Shown: one piece after another, positions 8,561 through 17,210 of the stretch
Layout of the letters: every line of letters starts with the position of its first letter
Position numbering within the stretch: the first letter of the stretch is position 1
Source: Microcoleus sp. CSU_2_2
GTDB taxonomy: Bacteria; Cyanobacteriota; Cyanobacteriia; Cyanobacteriales; Microcoleaceae
Reading direction: 5' to 3'
Assembly (NCBI GenBank): GCA_012035135.1
Contig: JAAUPI010000006.1
Span: 1 to 49,152, forward strand
DNA: 49,152 bases
Notes under the pieces: model-generated
The model's database searches: none
What the model saw: only the letters and a program-made list of their open reading frames with translations
Told to the model about the DNA's origin: nothing
Program-made: the position numbers and the translations under genes

Positions 8561-9019
8561 TTACATCGGTATAACTTGAATATCCACTTCGGCGGTAACT
8601 TCTGCGTGCAGTTTGATTTCAGCTTTATAAGTACCAGTTTTGCGAATTTCGGGGAGGGTAATGCCACGCCGATCGACCTCTTGACTGGTAGAGTTGAAAA
8701 TCAATTCTGCTACTTCCTGGCTGGTAACAGTACCAAAAATCGCCTCTGCTTCGCCGACTTGCTTGGAAATGATGAAAGGCCCAGCCGCTTCGAGGGCGGT
8801 TTTGCGAACTTCAGCTTGCTGCTTGAGTTCTAGCTGCCGCAGTCTTTCTTCCTCGCGGCGACGTTCTGCTTGCTTGAGAATGCCTGGAGTAGCGCGAAAT
8901 CCCATCCCTTGGGGTACTAGGTAGTTGCGGGCGTAGCCTGGAGCTACTTCTACTACGTCGCCAGCTTTGCCGAGTTTGCTGACATCTTTATTTAAAACTA
9001 ATTGGACGCGCTTGGCCAT
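8561..9019 (-). CDS. rplI: 50S ribosomal protein L9
   Basis: 152 residues, the standard length. The N-terminal domain ([20 protein letters not shown], then [19 protein letters not shown]) matches the rRNA-binding signature of L9; a charged long helix ([16 protein letters not shown]) links it to the C-terminal domain ending DIQVIPM. It binds 23S rRNA domain V at the base of the L1 stalk. Upstream of dnaB on the minus strand. Confidence 0.95.
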   Translation of the reverse strand: MAKRVQLVLNKDVSKLGKAGDVVEVAPGYARNYLVPQGMGFRATPGILKQAERRREEERLRQLELKQQAEVRKTALEAAGPFIISKQVGEAEAIFGTVTSQEVAELIFNSTSQEVDRRGITLPEIRKTGTYKAEIKLHAEVTAEVDIQVIPM

Positions 9020-9533
9020 GATCGTTGGTAGTGGTTTTTAACTCGAACATTCAATAATAGCGAAGTTTGAGGGGCGATCGCAAGGGAGAAGGTAATGGGT
9101 AGTTGGCAGTGGGCAGCGGGCAGTTGGCTGTAGGAAAACAAGAGAAATATTTATTTAAAATAAAATAATCTGTTTTGGAGAGGTCTATTAGTCCTCTTTG
9201 AGAGGACTTTAGCTTTGAGGCAGGGGTTTAAACCCCTGCCGGACTGCGGGTGTGACCTGGTTGTTGACACCAATGGGCAATGCTGTGTCCTTAATATTTC
9301 AAAAATCTAGAATTTAATTAAAATAAAATATTTCGTTTTTTTGTGCCGGATGGTATTCTCGTTGTATGATCGCACTAGCCAAAAATTAACAGTGGCTAAA
9401 AAAAAATACCCATATCTTAAAACCGTATACTCCTAAGTGTCAAAGCAAGTTGTGAAAAACAAATAACGGTAACGTCCTAATAATCGAAAATGTTTCTCGA
9501 TCTTAAAATCAATTCGATCGTCCTATTTACTCT
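9020..9533. other. Repeat-bearing intergenic region upstream of rplI
   Basis: 514 bases between rplI and gloB, both on the minus strand. It contains a short GGCAGTGGGCAGCGGGCAGTTGG run near 9103 and the double-hairpin repeat (9190-9240), then an AT-rich stretch without genes. The rplI promoter is expected here but no clear boxes can be named. Confidence 0.4.
9190..9240 (+). repeat. Double-hairpin repeat, copy a
   Basis: First hairpin AGTCCTCT-ttg-AGAGGACT (9190-9208), a 10-base spacer TTAGCTTTGA, then a perfect 22-bp palindrome GGCAGGGGTTT/AAACCCCTGCC (9219-9240). Copies b (42702-42752, reversed) and c (42876-42924) have the same layout and spacer but other arm sequences that still pair. Confidence 0.7.
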
Positions 9534-10307
9534 TCAAAATTGCTCTTTCATCCCGCGCAAACGAGCGAAGGTTTGCACCGGATCGTGGCTTTTGGTGGCT
9601 GACTGAAGGCTGGGAAAATCCCAGCGCAAAAATGGGTTTGTGCTTTTTTCCAGTCCGATCGAAGATGGTATGGTAGGTTGCGATCGACTCCGAGCAATCT
9701 TGACTTCGGCCCAGCGACGCTGTAAATCTAAATTGTCGCCATCTACGCTCAGGGCAAATTGCAAGTTTTTCAGCGTATATTCGTGAGCGCACCAGACTCT
9801 CGTACTGTCCGGCAATTTTCGCAATTGCTCTAGGGAAGCTATCATTTGAGCTGGCGTGCCTTCTTTCAGTCTGCCACAGCCTCCGGCAAACAGGGTATCG
9901 CCACAGAACAATTCGCCGATTTCGCTGGGATTGCTAGGGGGAAAATAGTAAGCGATGTGGGCTTTTGTGTGTCCGGGAACAAACAGGATTTCGGCGGTTC
10001 TTTTGGCAAAGGAAATTCGATCGCCACCTTGTAAAAACACTTGCTGTCCGGGAATTCTGCCTCTGTCTTCGGCGCCGCCATAAACTTTAATTTGGGGGAA
10101 GCGTTCGATCAGTTGTTGGTTGCCCCCTACGTGGTCTCTGTCGTGGTGGGTGTTGAAAATTGCCGTCAATTCGGCTCTCAGGGCTTGCAGTTGCTGCAAC
10201 ACTGGTTTTGCTTCGCCTGGATCGACGACGGCTGTGATGTTGCGATCGGGGTCGTGCAGTAAGAAAATATAGTTGTCGGACAGTGCCGGAAGCCGATAAA
10301 CTTGCAT
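9534..10307 (-). CDS. gloB: Hydroxyacylglutathione hydrolase-like (glyoxalase II)
   Basis: 257 residues of the metallo-beta-lactamase fold. It hydrolyses S-lactoylglutathione in methylglyoxal detoxification. Visible ligands: T53-H54-H55-D56-R57-D58-H59, then [19 protein letters not shown] and AHEYT, in the order and positions of glyoxalase II. The usual motif is THxHxDH; here position 56 is aspartate instead of histidine (codon 10140-10142), the other ligands being kept. The C-terminal HAGH domain (NPFLRWDF.. [11 protein letters not shown]) is complete. Start ATG 10307 fits the family start [15 protein letters not shown]. The enzyme class is sure; catalytic competence is less so. Confidence 0.85.
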   Translation of the reverse strand: MQVYRLPALSDNYIFLLHDPDRNITAVVDPGEAKPVLQQLQALRAELTAIFNTHHDRDHVGGNQQLIERFPQIKVYGGAEDRGRIPGQQVFLQGGDRISFAKRTAEILFVPGHTKAHIAYYFPPSNPSEIGELFCGDTLFAGGCGRLKEGTPAQMIASLEQLRKLPDSTRVWCAHEYTLKNLQFALSVDGDNLDLQRRWAEVKIARSRSQPTIPSSIGLEKSTNPFLRWDFPSLQSATKSHDPVQTFARLRGMKEQF

Positions 10308-10416
10308 GGAAACTGCCTCTCAACGGAAATTTTTTATACAATGAAACTGGGTGGTAAGCTGGTTTCTCAAGAACTGCAAGCTGATTTCAATATTATGACA
10401 TAGAATTGATCGACTT

Positions 10417-10620
10417 ATGCGAACATCTCAAAACAAATCCAACTTAACGATTGCTCAAATGGTCGATCGAATTGTCGCGTCTGGCAAAATCGCTCGCCGG
10501 GAGCATTTAATTCTCACTTCTGCGATCCTATCTGATGATAAAATTTCGGATGAAGAGCGATATCAAATTAATCGAGTGTTTGATTATATCCAAATTGGTC
10601 GCCTAAACTTTATTGATTGA
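10417..10620 (+). CDS. Small conserved cyanobacterial protein
   Basis: 67 residues, no signal peptide or membrane segment. The pattern AQMVDRIVASGKIARREHLILTSAILSDDKISDEERYQINRVFDYIQIGRL is one I associate with short cyanobacterial proteins of unknown function; it is mostly helical and may be a regulator or adaptor. It lies 59 bases upstream of galE in the same direction and could share its transcript. No function is proposed. Confidence 0.7.
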   Translation: MRTSQNKSNLTIAQMVDRIVASGKIARREHLILTSAILSDDKISDEERYQINRVFDYIQIGRLNFID

Positions 10621-10679
10621 AGGTGTAAATTCAAAATCTAATCTACAGTCAAAACTCCAAAAACAGGAAAAAAAATCAA

Positions 10680-11684
10680 ATGAGTGCAGAAAAGGCAACT
10701 ATTTTGGTAACGGGGGGAGCTGGATATATTGGCTCTCACGCGGTATTAACACTGAAACGCGCTGGTTACGATGTGGTGATTTTGGATAATTTAGTTTACG
10801 GCCACCGAGATTTAGTAGAACAGGTTTTGCAAGTGGAGTTGCTGGTTGGGGATACGAGCGATCGACCTCTGCTAGACAATATATTTGCTACTCGCAATAT
10901 TGCTGCGGTCATGCACTTTTCTGCTTACGCTTATGTGGGTGAATCTGTTACCGATCCAGCCAAATATTACCGCAATAATGTCATCGGTACTATTACTCTT
11001 TTGGAAGCGATGATAGCTGCTGGAGTGCATAAATTTGTGTTTTCTTCTACCTGCGCTACTTACGGCGTGCCACAGAGAATTCCGCTGACAGAAGACCACC
11101 CGCAAAATCCGATCAATCCCTATGGTGCTACTAAGTTAATGGTAGAACGGATTTTGTCAGATTTTGACGTTGCTTATAATTTTAAGTCTGTTTGTTTCCG
11201 TTATTTTAATGCTGCTGGAGCCGATCCGAGTGGCTTGTTGGGAGAAGATCACAATCCCGAAACTCACTTGATCCCGTTGGTGCTGCTGGCTGCGTTGGGC
11301 AAGCGAGATTCGATCGCCATTTTTGGCACCGATTACGATACTCCTGACGGTACTTGCATTCGGGATTACATTCACGTTAACGATTTGGCATCGGCTCACA
11401 TTTTGGGATTGGAATATTTGTTAAAGGGTGGCAAATCTGATTTCTTTAATTTAGGTAACGGTGGCGGTTTTTCAGTGAAAGAGGTGATAGAAACGGCTCG
11501 TCAAGTGACGGGAAAAGAAATTAAAGCTGTTGAGTGCGATCGGCGTCCTGGAGACCCACCTGCTTTAGTTGGCAGCAGCGAAAAAGCTATCAAAACATTG
11601 GGTTGGTCGCCAGAATATCCTGACATTAAGAATATTGTAACTCACGCTTGGCAGTGGCATCAAAAACGTCACTCAAAGGCATAA
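10680..11684 (+). CDS. galE: UDP-glucose 4-epimerase
   Basis: 334 residues, the usual GalE length. The NAD-binding motif TGGAGYIGSHA is at residues 11-21; the catalytic triad is seen in FSSTCATYG (Ser/Thr) and YGATKLMVE (YxxxK); CFRYFNAAGADPSG and GDPPALVGSSEKA are substrate-side family motifs. It interconverts UDP-glucose and UDP-galactose, and so can feed the glycosyltransferases that follow. The glycan genes begin about 490 bases downstream after a repeat-filled gap. Confidence 0.95.
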   Translation: MSAEKATILVTGGAGYIGSHAVLTLKRAGYDVVILDNLVYGHRDLVEQVLQVELLVGDTSDRPLLDNIFATRNIAAVMHFSAYAYVGESVTDPAKYYRNNVIGTITLLEAMIAAGVHKFVFSSTCATYGVPQRIPLTEDHPQNPINPYGATKLMVERILSDFDVAYNFKSVCFRYFNAAGADPSGLLGEDHNPETHLIPLVLLAALGKRDSIAIFGTDYDTPDGTCIRDYIHVNDLASAHILGLEYLLKGGKSDFFNLGNGGGFSVKEVIETARQVTGKEIKAVECDRRPGDPPALVGSSEKAIKTLGWSPEYPDIKNIVTHAWQWHQKRHSKA

Positions 11685-11745
11685 GTTAGTCATTAGTCAT
11701 TGGTTATTTGTGAGTTGCTCCCAATATCCGTTTTTTACCAGTAGG

Positions 11746-11960
11746 GGCGAAGCATTCCGGCAATAAATATCAGCCTCTAGCTAATAAGTTATACCAAATC
11801 CGGGTAACTTACCCCTTTTATAATCTCGTAAATGTAGTAAATGTAGGGTGCGTCGCTACGAACAACTCTCGTTGCTATTGGGAGATCTCATAGCGACGCA
11901 CCATACCAATTATAACGGGGATGGGAAACCCGGATTTGGTATTATATGCCGGAATGCTTC
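11746..11960. repeat. Inverted flanks enclosing MITE copy B
   Basis: GGGGCGAAGCATTCCGGC begins at 11746 and its near-exact complement GCCGGAATGCTTCGCCC begins at 11948, on either side of the MITE. The right flank continues as the first unit of a 23-bp tandem array. This suggests the MITE entered an existing palindrome, or that array units moved with it. Confidence 0.5.
11791..11942. mobile_element. MITE-like element, copy B (152 bp, reversed)
   Basis: Same element as 3734-3876 in opposite orientation: terminal ATACCAAATCCGG / CCGGATTTGGTAT and inner stem GGTGCGTCGCTA / TAGCGACGCACC. It differs from copy A by two substitutions and a 9-bp duplication (TAAATGTAG twice, about 11829-11846). Non-coding. 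Frames spanning it are artefacts. Confidence 0.8.
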
Positions 11961-12042
11961 GCCCTCTACGACTGGAATGCTTCGCCCTCTGCGACTGGAA
12001 TGCTTCGCCCTCTGCGACTGGAATGCTTCGCCCTCTGCGACT
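11951..12042 (+). repeat. 23-bp tandem repeat, four units
   Basis: Unit GGAATGCTTCGCCCTCTGCGACT, four contiguous copies starting at 11951, 11974, 11997 and 12020; the first has one substitution (CTACG for CTGCG). The 23-base period would keep no reading frame. The array lies just upstream of the promoter of the glycan operon. Confidence 0.85.
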
Positions 12043-12121
12043 GGAATAAATCCGTCGTTAGCGCAGCCCTCGAAGAGGATCGCACCTTGACATATCTGGG
12101 TGTGCACTGCGCACCTGACGA

Positions 12122-12150
12122 TTGACAAAAGAGGCGAGTATGCTGATAAT
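12122..12150 (+). promoter_or_regulatory. Sigma-70-type promoter of the glycan gene cluster
   Basis: TTGACA at 12122-12127, 17-base spacer, GATAAT at 12145-12150; the first start codon lies 22 bases after the -10 box. Consensus -35 and near-consensus -10, so likely strong. The short leader leaves little room for regulation. Confidence 0.6.
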
Positions 12151-12172
12151 ATTTGCTAAATTGTAGTTGGAA

Positions 12173-13204
12173 ATGAAAGACAGTTTACCATCGATTTATT
12201 TTTACATTCCCAAAAACCAGTGGCCTGTGGGATATCTGCCACAAAGTCCTGAACAATACGGGGAGTGGATGAGTTTTTGGAACAGCAGGTATGGCAGAGG
12301 AAAATATGACTGGACTTTACAAACTTATCTTTATTTGACAGCAGACGGGCTACCGTGTAAATTAACAGATATCATGCCAGATGAAGGAATTGTGATATCG
12401 CACCGAGATTTTTTATCTGACAATTTACAACCACTACCAAAATTGCTGATTATTTGTATTAAAGTAGATAGAGAGCCTCACCCCTATGCTCAGTTGCAAA
12501 TTGTGCAAAATAATCGCGATGAAATGTGCGCGCGATCGCCAAATTTATGGCAGAGTTATCCGCTCAAATTTTGGCTGCAACCTCGGTTAATTCCCCGCAA
12601 TTCGAGCCGGGGCGATCGCTTTACAAATGCTGCCTTTTTCGGCGTTTTAGATAGCCTAGCACCCGAATTACAAACACCTTCTTGGAAGGAAAAGCTCAGT
12701 GCTTTGGGTTTGCGGTGGGAGGTGGTAGGCCACGATCGCTGGCACGATTACAGCGAGGTAGACGCAATTGTTGCTGTTCGCAGTTTTCAGGTCGATCGTA
12801 CTTTTGACTCGAAACCACCATCGAAATTAATTAACGCTTGGCACGCTGGCATTCCGGCTATTCTCGGTCGCGAATCTGCGTATCAAAATGAACGCAAAAG
12901 CGAACTTGACTACATCGAAATAGCTGACGCAGACGAAGCAATTGCTGCTCTAAATCGTTTGCAGAACGATCGCAGTTTGCGTCTCGCAATGGTAGAAAAT
13001 GGTAAAATCAGAGCCAAGGAAATGGGGAATTCCCAGATTACTTTGCAGTGGCGTCATTTTTTGACAAACGTAGCGGTTCCTGCCTATTATAGCTGGTGTA
13101 CTGCATCGGTTTGGCAGCAACAAATATTTTTAAAACGTCGCTATCTAATTCTCAAAGTAAACCGCATACAGCGCCGATTCAATCAAATTTTATCTGGGCA
13201 ATAG
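12173..13204 (+). CDS. Probable glycosyltransferase of unknown family
   Basis: 343 residues, no signal peptide. The N-terminus (SIYFYIPKNQWP) and a central WEVVGHDRWHDYSEVDAIVAVRSF resemble GT-B proteins; the C-terminal half has the pattern PSKLINAWHAGIPAILGRESAY, then EIADADEAIAALNRL, which matches the donor-binding region of GT4-like enzymes (surface, sugar-nucleotide pocket, then helical cap). I chose ATG 12173 over TTG 12167. Its stop is 2 bases before the next gene's GTG, so the two are translationally linked. Function is inferred from fold signature and context; donor and acceptor are unknown. Confidence 0.6.
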   Translation: MKDSLPSIYFYIPKNQWPVGYLPQSPEQYGEWMSFWNSRYGRGKYDWTLQTYLYLTADGLPCKLTDIMPDEGIVISHRDFLSDNLQPLPKLLIICIKVDREPHPYAQLQIVQNNRDEMCARSPNLWQSYPLKFWLQPRLIPRNSSRGDRFTNAAFFGVLDSLAPELQTPSWKEKLSALGLRWEVVGHDRWHDYSEVDAIVAVRSFQVDRTFDSKPPSKLINAWHAGIPAILGRESAYQNERKSELDYIEIADADEAIAALNRLQNDRSLRLAMVENGKIRAKEMGNSQITLQWRHFLTNVAVPAYYSWCTASVWQQQIFLKRRYLILKVNRIQRRFNQILSGQ

Positions 13205-13206
13205 CC

Positions 13207-14139
13207 GTGAAGATTTGCTATTTTATTCAAACTCATCAAAACCCTCAACAAATTTATCGACTGGTTCGCACAATTAAACGATCGAGTCCTCATTCTCAAA
13301 TTCTAATTAATCACAACTTTAACAGGAGTTATTTAGACTTGACTCCGCTTCAAGATTTGTCAGATATTCATTTATTAGAAAATCAGGAATATTTAATTCG
13401 CGGTGATTTTTCTGGTCAAGTTCAACCGTATTTAAATGCCGTCAACTGGTTGCTGGAAAATAATTCTGATTTTGACTGGCTGATCAATCTGACAGGTCAA
13501 GATTATCCGACTCAGCCGCTGTTGGAAACCGAAGATTTTCTCGCGCAAACAAATAGCGATGGTTTCATCCGCTATTGGGATATTTTTGCCGATCGAATAC
13601 CTTGGGATCGAGAGAAGGGATTCAAACGTTATTATTGTCAGTATTGGCGAATTCCCGGACGCTGGAGTTACAGTTTTTTGAAAGAATTTCAGCAATTGCG
13701 ACTGATTAAACAATTGACTCCGCTGAAATTTTATCTGACTTACGGGCCGCTGGTGGGGATACCGCGCCGATCGACTCCATTTAACCATGAATTCAGTTGC
13801 TACGGTGGCTGGGCGTGGTATACTCTTTCTAGAAAATGCGTTGAATATATCAAAAATTTTGTCGATCGGCACCCAAATTTTGTGGACTACTACAAAAGAA
13901 CGGTAGTGCCTGAAGAGTCTTTTATACAAACTATCTTGGTCAATAATCAAAATTTTAATTTGGTCAATGATGACAAACGCTATATTGATTATACCGGGGC
14001 GATCGGCGGTTCACCTCGAACGCTGACAATTCAAGATTATTCGACAATTACTAACGGCAAATTCCACTTTGCTCGTAAATTCGACCTGCAACAAGATGCT
14101 GAAATTCTAGACAAGTTAGATGCGTTAATTTTTAAGTGA
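13207..14139 (+). CDS. GT14 (core-2/I-branching type) beta-glycosyltransferase
   Basis: 310 residues beginning KICYFIQTHQNPQQIYRL, then PYLNAVNWLLENNSDFDWLINLTGQDYPTQPL, a signature of the PF02485 family (core-2/I-branching beta-1,6-N-acetylglucosaminyltransferases and bacterial relatives). A later SCYGGWAWYTLSRKCVEYI and VPEESFIQTIL fit the same family. The start is GTG 13207, just after the stop of the previous gene; a longer frame back to 13096 overlaps that gene and is not credible. Likely a branching or side-chain sugar transfer in the glycan made by this cluster; the actual sugar cannot be told. Confidence 0.75.
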   Translation: MKICYFIQTHQNPQQIYRLVRTIKRSSPHSQILINHNFNRSYLDLTPLQDLSDIHLLENQEYLIRGDFSGQVQPYLNAVNWLLENNSDFDWLINLTGQDYPTQPLLETEDFLAQTNSDGFIRYWDIFADRIPWDREKGFKRYYCQYWRIPGRWSYSFLKEFQQLRLIKQLTPLKFYLTYGPLVGIPRRSTPFNHEFSCYGGWAWYTLSRKCVEYIKNFVDRHPNFVDYYKRTVVPEESFIQTILVNNQNFNLVNDDKRYIDYTGAIGGSPRTLTIQDYSTITNGKFHFARKFDLQQDAEILDKLDALIFK

Positions 14140-14162
14140 AAAAATAGTTTAGGAATTACGTA

Positions 14163-14990
14163 ATGAAATTAGAAAACAAGGGATTTATCACTATTTTAAC
14201 CGGACTTTACTCTTTCCAAGATTGCGTTCATTTTTTGGCGTCGGTCCGGAAGTTTCACCGGGAACCAATTATTGTTTTAATAGATAGAGTTCCCCTAATT
14301 TTATATCCCTTACTTCTGGTGTTCGGCAATGTCAGATTGCAACCTGCACCTAAAAACGAAAATCCTGTTTTAGCGTCGCGCCAAGCTAAAATATCGTTAG
14401 CTCAAACATCTCATTTTGAGAAGACTATTTACATGGACTGTGATATTTGTTTGCTGTCACCAATAGATGAGGTTTTTGACTATCTTGACGAGGTAGACTT
14501 GTTGGTGACAGAAGATGTTCAACCCGCGATTGCGAAAGCGGTAAATTTATTAAGATTCAAGCAAGATATTCTCTTAACTTTGCAATCAGTCGGATTGCCA
14601 CTCAACGAACATAGCATTCAATACAATGGCGGATTTATCGCTTTTAAAAGGAGCAGTAAGAATCAGGAGTTATTCAAATATTTTAAGAAATATTTCGATC
14701 TAGTAGTTGCCAATCAAAATGTGCTATTATTAAAAGACCAAGGTGCTTTTGCTGCTGCTATTGAATCGGTAAAACCAAAATTAAAAATATTGTCCCCTGC
14801 TTACAACTACTTGGATAAATGGAAAAACATTTACACGATCGACTCACCGATTAAGGTAATGCACTGTACTTATCCCTACCGTCCTCAGTACGCTAAGAAT
14901 GTGACCCGATCGCTCTTGACTAGAATATTCGATCGCACGGCTAAAATATTTTTACCGAATCAACTCAACAATCCCTGGCGTTTAAAATAA
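14163..14990 (+). CDS. GT8-like glycosyltransferase
   Basis: 275 residues of GT-A type. The metal-binding motif is YMDCDICLLSPI (DxD at about residues 93-95), followed by QYNGGFIAFKRS and LLKDQGAFAAAIE, and later PIKVMHCTYPYRP, an order like that in GT8 and related nucleotide-sugar transferases. No membrane segment; probably a peripheral cytoplasmic enzyme. It follows the GT14 gene by 23 bases on the same strand. Confidence 0.65.
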   Translation: MKLENKGFITILTGLYSFQDCVHFLASVRKFHREPIIVLIDRVPLILYPLLLVFGNVRLQPAPKNENPVLASRQAKISLAQTSHFEKTIYMDCDICLLSPIDEVFDYLDEVDLLVTEDVQPAIAKAVNLLRFKQDILLTLQSVGLPLNEHSIQYNGGFIAFKRSSKNQELFKYFKKYFDLVVANQNVLLLKDQGAFAAAIESVKPKLKILSPAYNYLDKWKNIYTIDSPIKVMHCTYPYRPQYAKNVTRSLLTRIFDRTAKIFLPNQLNNPWRLK

Positions 14991-15028
14991 TCTTAGCCAA
15001 TTTACTGAATATTTCAACAGTTGTTGCT

Positions 15029-15826
15029 GTGCAAAATTACACGGAAAAATTTTACAATCACTTGCAAAAGACATCTCAAGAATCTGCGAAAGAAATTATT
15101 CCTATTGTTTGGGAATTTGTGCAGCCACAGCGAGTAATTGATGTCGGCTGCGGTACGGGAACTTGGTTGTCAGCATTTAAAGAATTCGGCGTCGCAGAGA
15201 TTTTGGGAGTAGACGGCGATTGGGTTGACATCAAAATGCTAGAAATTCCGGCTGAAAACTTTTTAGCCTTAGATTTAACAAAACCTTTAGCAATTGACAA
15301 GCAATTTGATTTAGTGGTTTCCTTGGAAGTTGCCGAACATTTACCACCTGAATGCGCGAAAATATTTGTAGGTTCTCTAGTGAAGCTAGGCCCGGTTATC
15401 TTATTTTCGGCGGCTGTACCGTGTCAAGGTGGAACAAACCACATCAACGAACAGTGGCCGGACTATTGGGCGAAACTATTTCAAGAGCAAGGATACGTGA
15501 CGATCGACTGCTTGAGATCCAAAATATGGCAAAATGATCGAGTTAAATGGTACTACGCGCAAAACATATTCATATTTGCCGATCGAGAATATTTAGCAAC
15601 CAATCAATTATTGCAAAAAGAGGTCGATCGAACTAACATTTTTCAGCTTTCCCTAATACACCCGCAGCTTTATTTGCGAACAGCATCCGAGGCAATAAAA
15701 CTCAGACAAGAAATCGCCAACGTTTTAGCGCTAACAGATTCGAGGATTTCACTAAAAAAAGTGTTGTTTTCTTTGCTAACCTTGACAAAAGCTCGGTTAA
15801 GCAGGAAAATAAAACAACTTTTTTGA
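15029..15826 (+). CDS. Class I SAM-dependent methyltransferase
   Basis: 265 residues. SAM motif I is VIDVGCGTGTWLSAF (about residues 36-50), followed by LGVDGDWVD (acidic post-I residue), FDLVVSLEVAEHLPP (motif II region), then SLVKLGPVILFSAAVPCQGG. A C-terminal helical tail of about 90 residues follows. Start GTG 15029 (VQNYTEKFYNHL) is the first in-frame start after the preceding gene. In this context it may methylate a sugar or chain end of the glycan, for example to end elongation; that is inference. Confidence 0.75.
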   Translation: MQNYTEKFYNHLQKTSQESAKEIIPIVWEFVQPQRVIDVGCGTGTWLSAFKEFGVAEILGVDGDWVDIKMLEIPAENFLALDLTKPLAIDKQFDLVVSLEVAEHLPPECAKIFVGSLVKLGPVILFSAAVPCQGGTNHINEQWPDYWAKLFQEQGYVTIDCLRSKIWQNDRVKWYYAQNIFIFADREYLATNQLLQKEVDRTNIFQLSLIHPQLYLRTASEAIKLRQEIANVLALTDSRISLKKVLFSLLTLTKARLSRKIKQLF

Positions 15827-15839
15827 AAAAAATTAGCAA

Positions 15840-16997
15840 GTGAAAGTTTCATTAGTTGTGAGCGATTTGTCTGGAGGAGGTGCAATTCGTGCATTTCTGC
15901 TAGCTCAAGTCCTGATCCAGCTTAATTGCGATGTAGAAGTTGTAGGGTTTCAGTTTGGCAAAGAATTATATGCTATTCCTCCTAGAGGCATCTCGGTATG
16001 TGCGATACCGGGGAAAAACTATCCAGAGTTTTTGATGAGTGCTAAAAAAATTTTGAAAAAAATAGATGGGGATATTATTTATGCAGTCAAACCTAAACCT
16101 ACAAGCTTTGGTTTATCGCTGCTAAAAAAACTGGAGACTCGCCGTCATGTAATTTTAGATATAGATGACTGGGAACTTAGCTGGTACGGCGGAGACGAAT
16201 GGAAATATCGCCCCTCTTTCAAACAACTTTATCGAGACATTTTCAAAAAAAATGGTCAATTGAGAAAGCCGGATCACCCGCTATATATCAAGTGGATGGA
16301 AAGTTTAGTTAATCGTGCCAATGCCGTCACCGTTGATACTGAGTTTTTAAAACAGCGTTTTGGTGGTATATATTTGCCGAATGGGAAAGATACTGAAATG
16401 TTCGACCCTACTAAATACAACCCTGAATTGAGTAGACAGCGTTACGGGTTGTCGGGATATAGAGTTTTAATGTTTCCCGGTGCACCGAGACCTCACAAAG
16501 GTGTTGAGGATGTGTTAATGGCACTCGAACAATTAAATCAGCCAGATTTAAAATTAGCAATTGTGGGCGGAAGTCCTTATGATGATTATGATGATAAACT
16601 TATGGAACAATGGGGTCGTTGGATTATTAAATTGCCCAGGTTTCCAGTCGAAACGATGCCTGAAATTGTAGCAGCAGCTCACGTTGTAGTTGTTCCTCAG
16701 CGAGAGACGATGGCAGCAGTGGCTCAGTTTCCGCTCAAGCTGACAGATGGCATGGCAATGGCTAAACCTATTTTGTCTACGCGAGTGGGAGATATTCCAG
16801 CAATTTTAGGCGGAACGGGTTATTTGGTAGATCCGGATTCTCCAGCTCAAATTTCCCAAAAAATTCAATGGATATTTCAAAATTTGACAACCGCGAATTT
16901 TCAAGGAATGAAAGCTAGGGAAAGATGCATAGAAAAATATAGCATTCAAACAATGACCCCTATTCTTTCGGATATAATTTCACGTATATCGAGATAA
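15840..16997 (+). CDS. GT4-family glycosyltransferase
   Basis: 385 residues of GT-B fold. The N-domain starts VSLVVSDLSGGGAIRAFLLAQ; the C-domain has RVLMFPGAPRPHKGVEDVLMAL and AIVGGSP, then VVVPQRETMAAVAQFPLKLTDGMAMAKPIL, the donor-binding E-x7-E-like region of GT4. Start GTG 15840, 14 bases after the methyltransferase stop. LDIDDWELSWYGGDEW in the middle resembles GT4 enzymes that act on lipid-linked oligosaccharides. Donor and acceptor are unknown. Confidence 0.8.
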   Translation: MKVSLVVSDLSGGGAIRAFLLAQVLIQLNCDVEVVGFQFGKELYAIPPRGISVCAIPGKNYPEFLMSAKKILKKIDGDIIYAVKPKPTSFGLSLLKKLETRRHVILDIDDWELSWYGGDEWKYRPSFKQLYRDIFKKNGQLRKPDHPLYIKWMESLVNRANAVTVDTEFLKQRFGGIYLPNGKDTEMFDPTKYNPELSRQRYGLSGYRVLMFPGAPRPHKGVEDVLMALEQLNQPDLKLAIVGGSPYDDYDDKLMEQWGRWIIKLPRFPVETMPEIVAAAHVVVVPQRETMAAVAQFPLKLTDGMAMAKPILSTRVGDIPAILGGTGYLVDPDSPAQISQKIQWIFQNLTTANFQGMKARERCIEKYSIQTMTPILSDIISRISR

Positions 16998-17210
16998 CGT
17001 TTAATTGACTGAATGGAAGAATATTGACCACCCGCAATAAACGGGTACAAGCCCCCGATGCCAGGAGTGAAGATCCCAAAATTTTAGACTCCTGTTCAAT
17101 CTCTCAGATTAATCTGTGGAGTAAATCTCAAATCTCAAATCTCAAATCGATTGACTGGCTGTAATTCAAGAATTTTTTGAGATGCCGTACTGTTTAGCTG
17201 GGAATGCTTC

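Noticed and set aside
11951..12042. CRISPR array from 23-bp repeats
   Set aside because: The units are directly adjacent with no spacers and no cas genes exist in the window.
11848..12128. Frames with repeated RNASPS- or GEAF-type peptides
   Set aside because: They translate the MITE and the 23-bp array; the period of 23 shifts frame each unit, so the peptides are artefacts.
13096..13206. Upstream extension of the GT14 gene
   Set aside because: The extra 37 codons overlap the preceding gene in another frame; GTG 13207 directly after the stop is the natural start.
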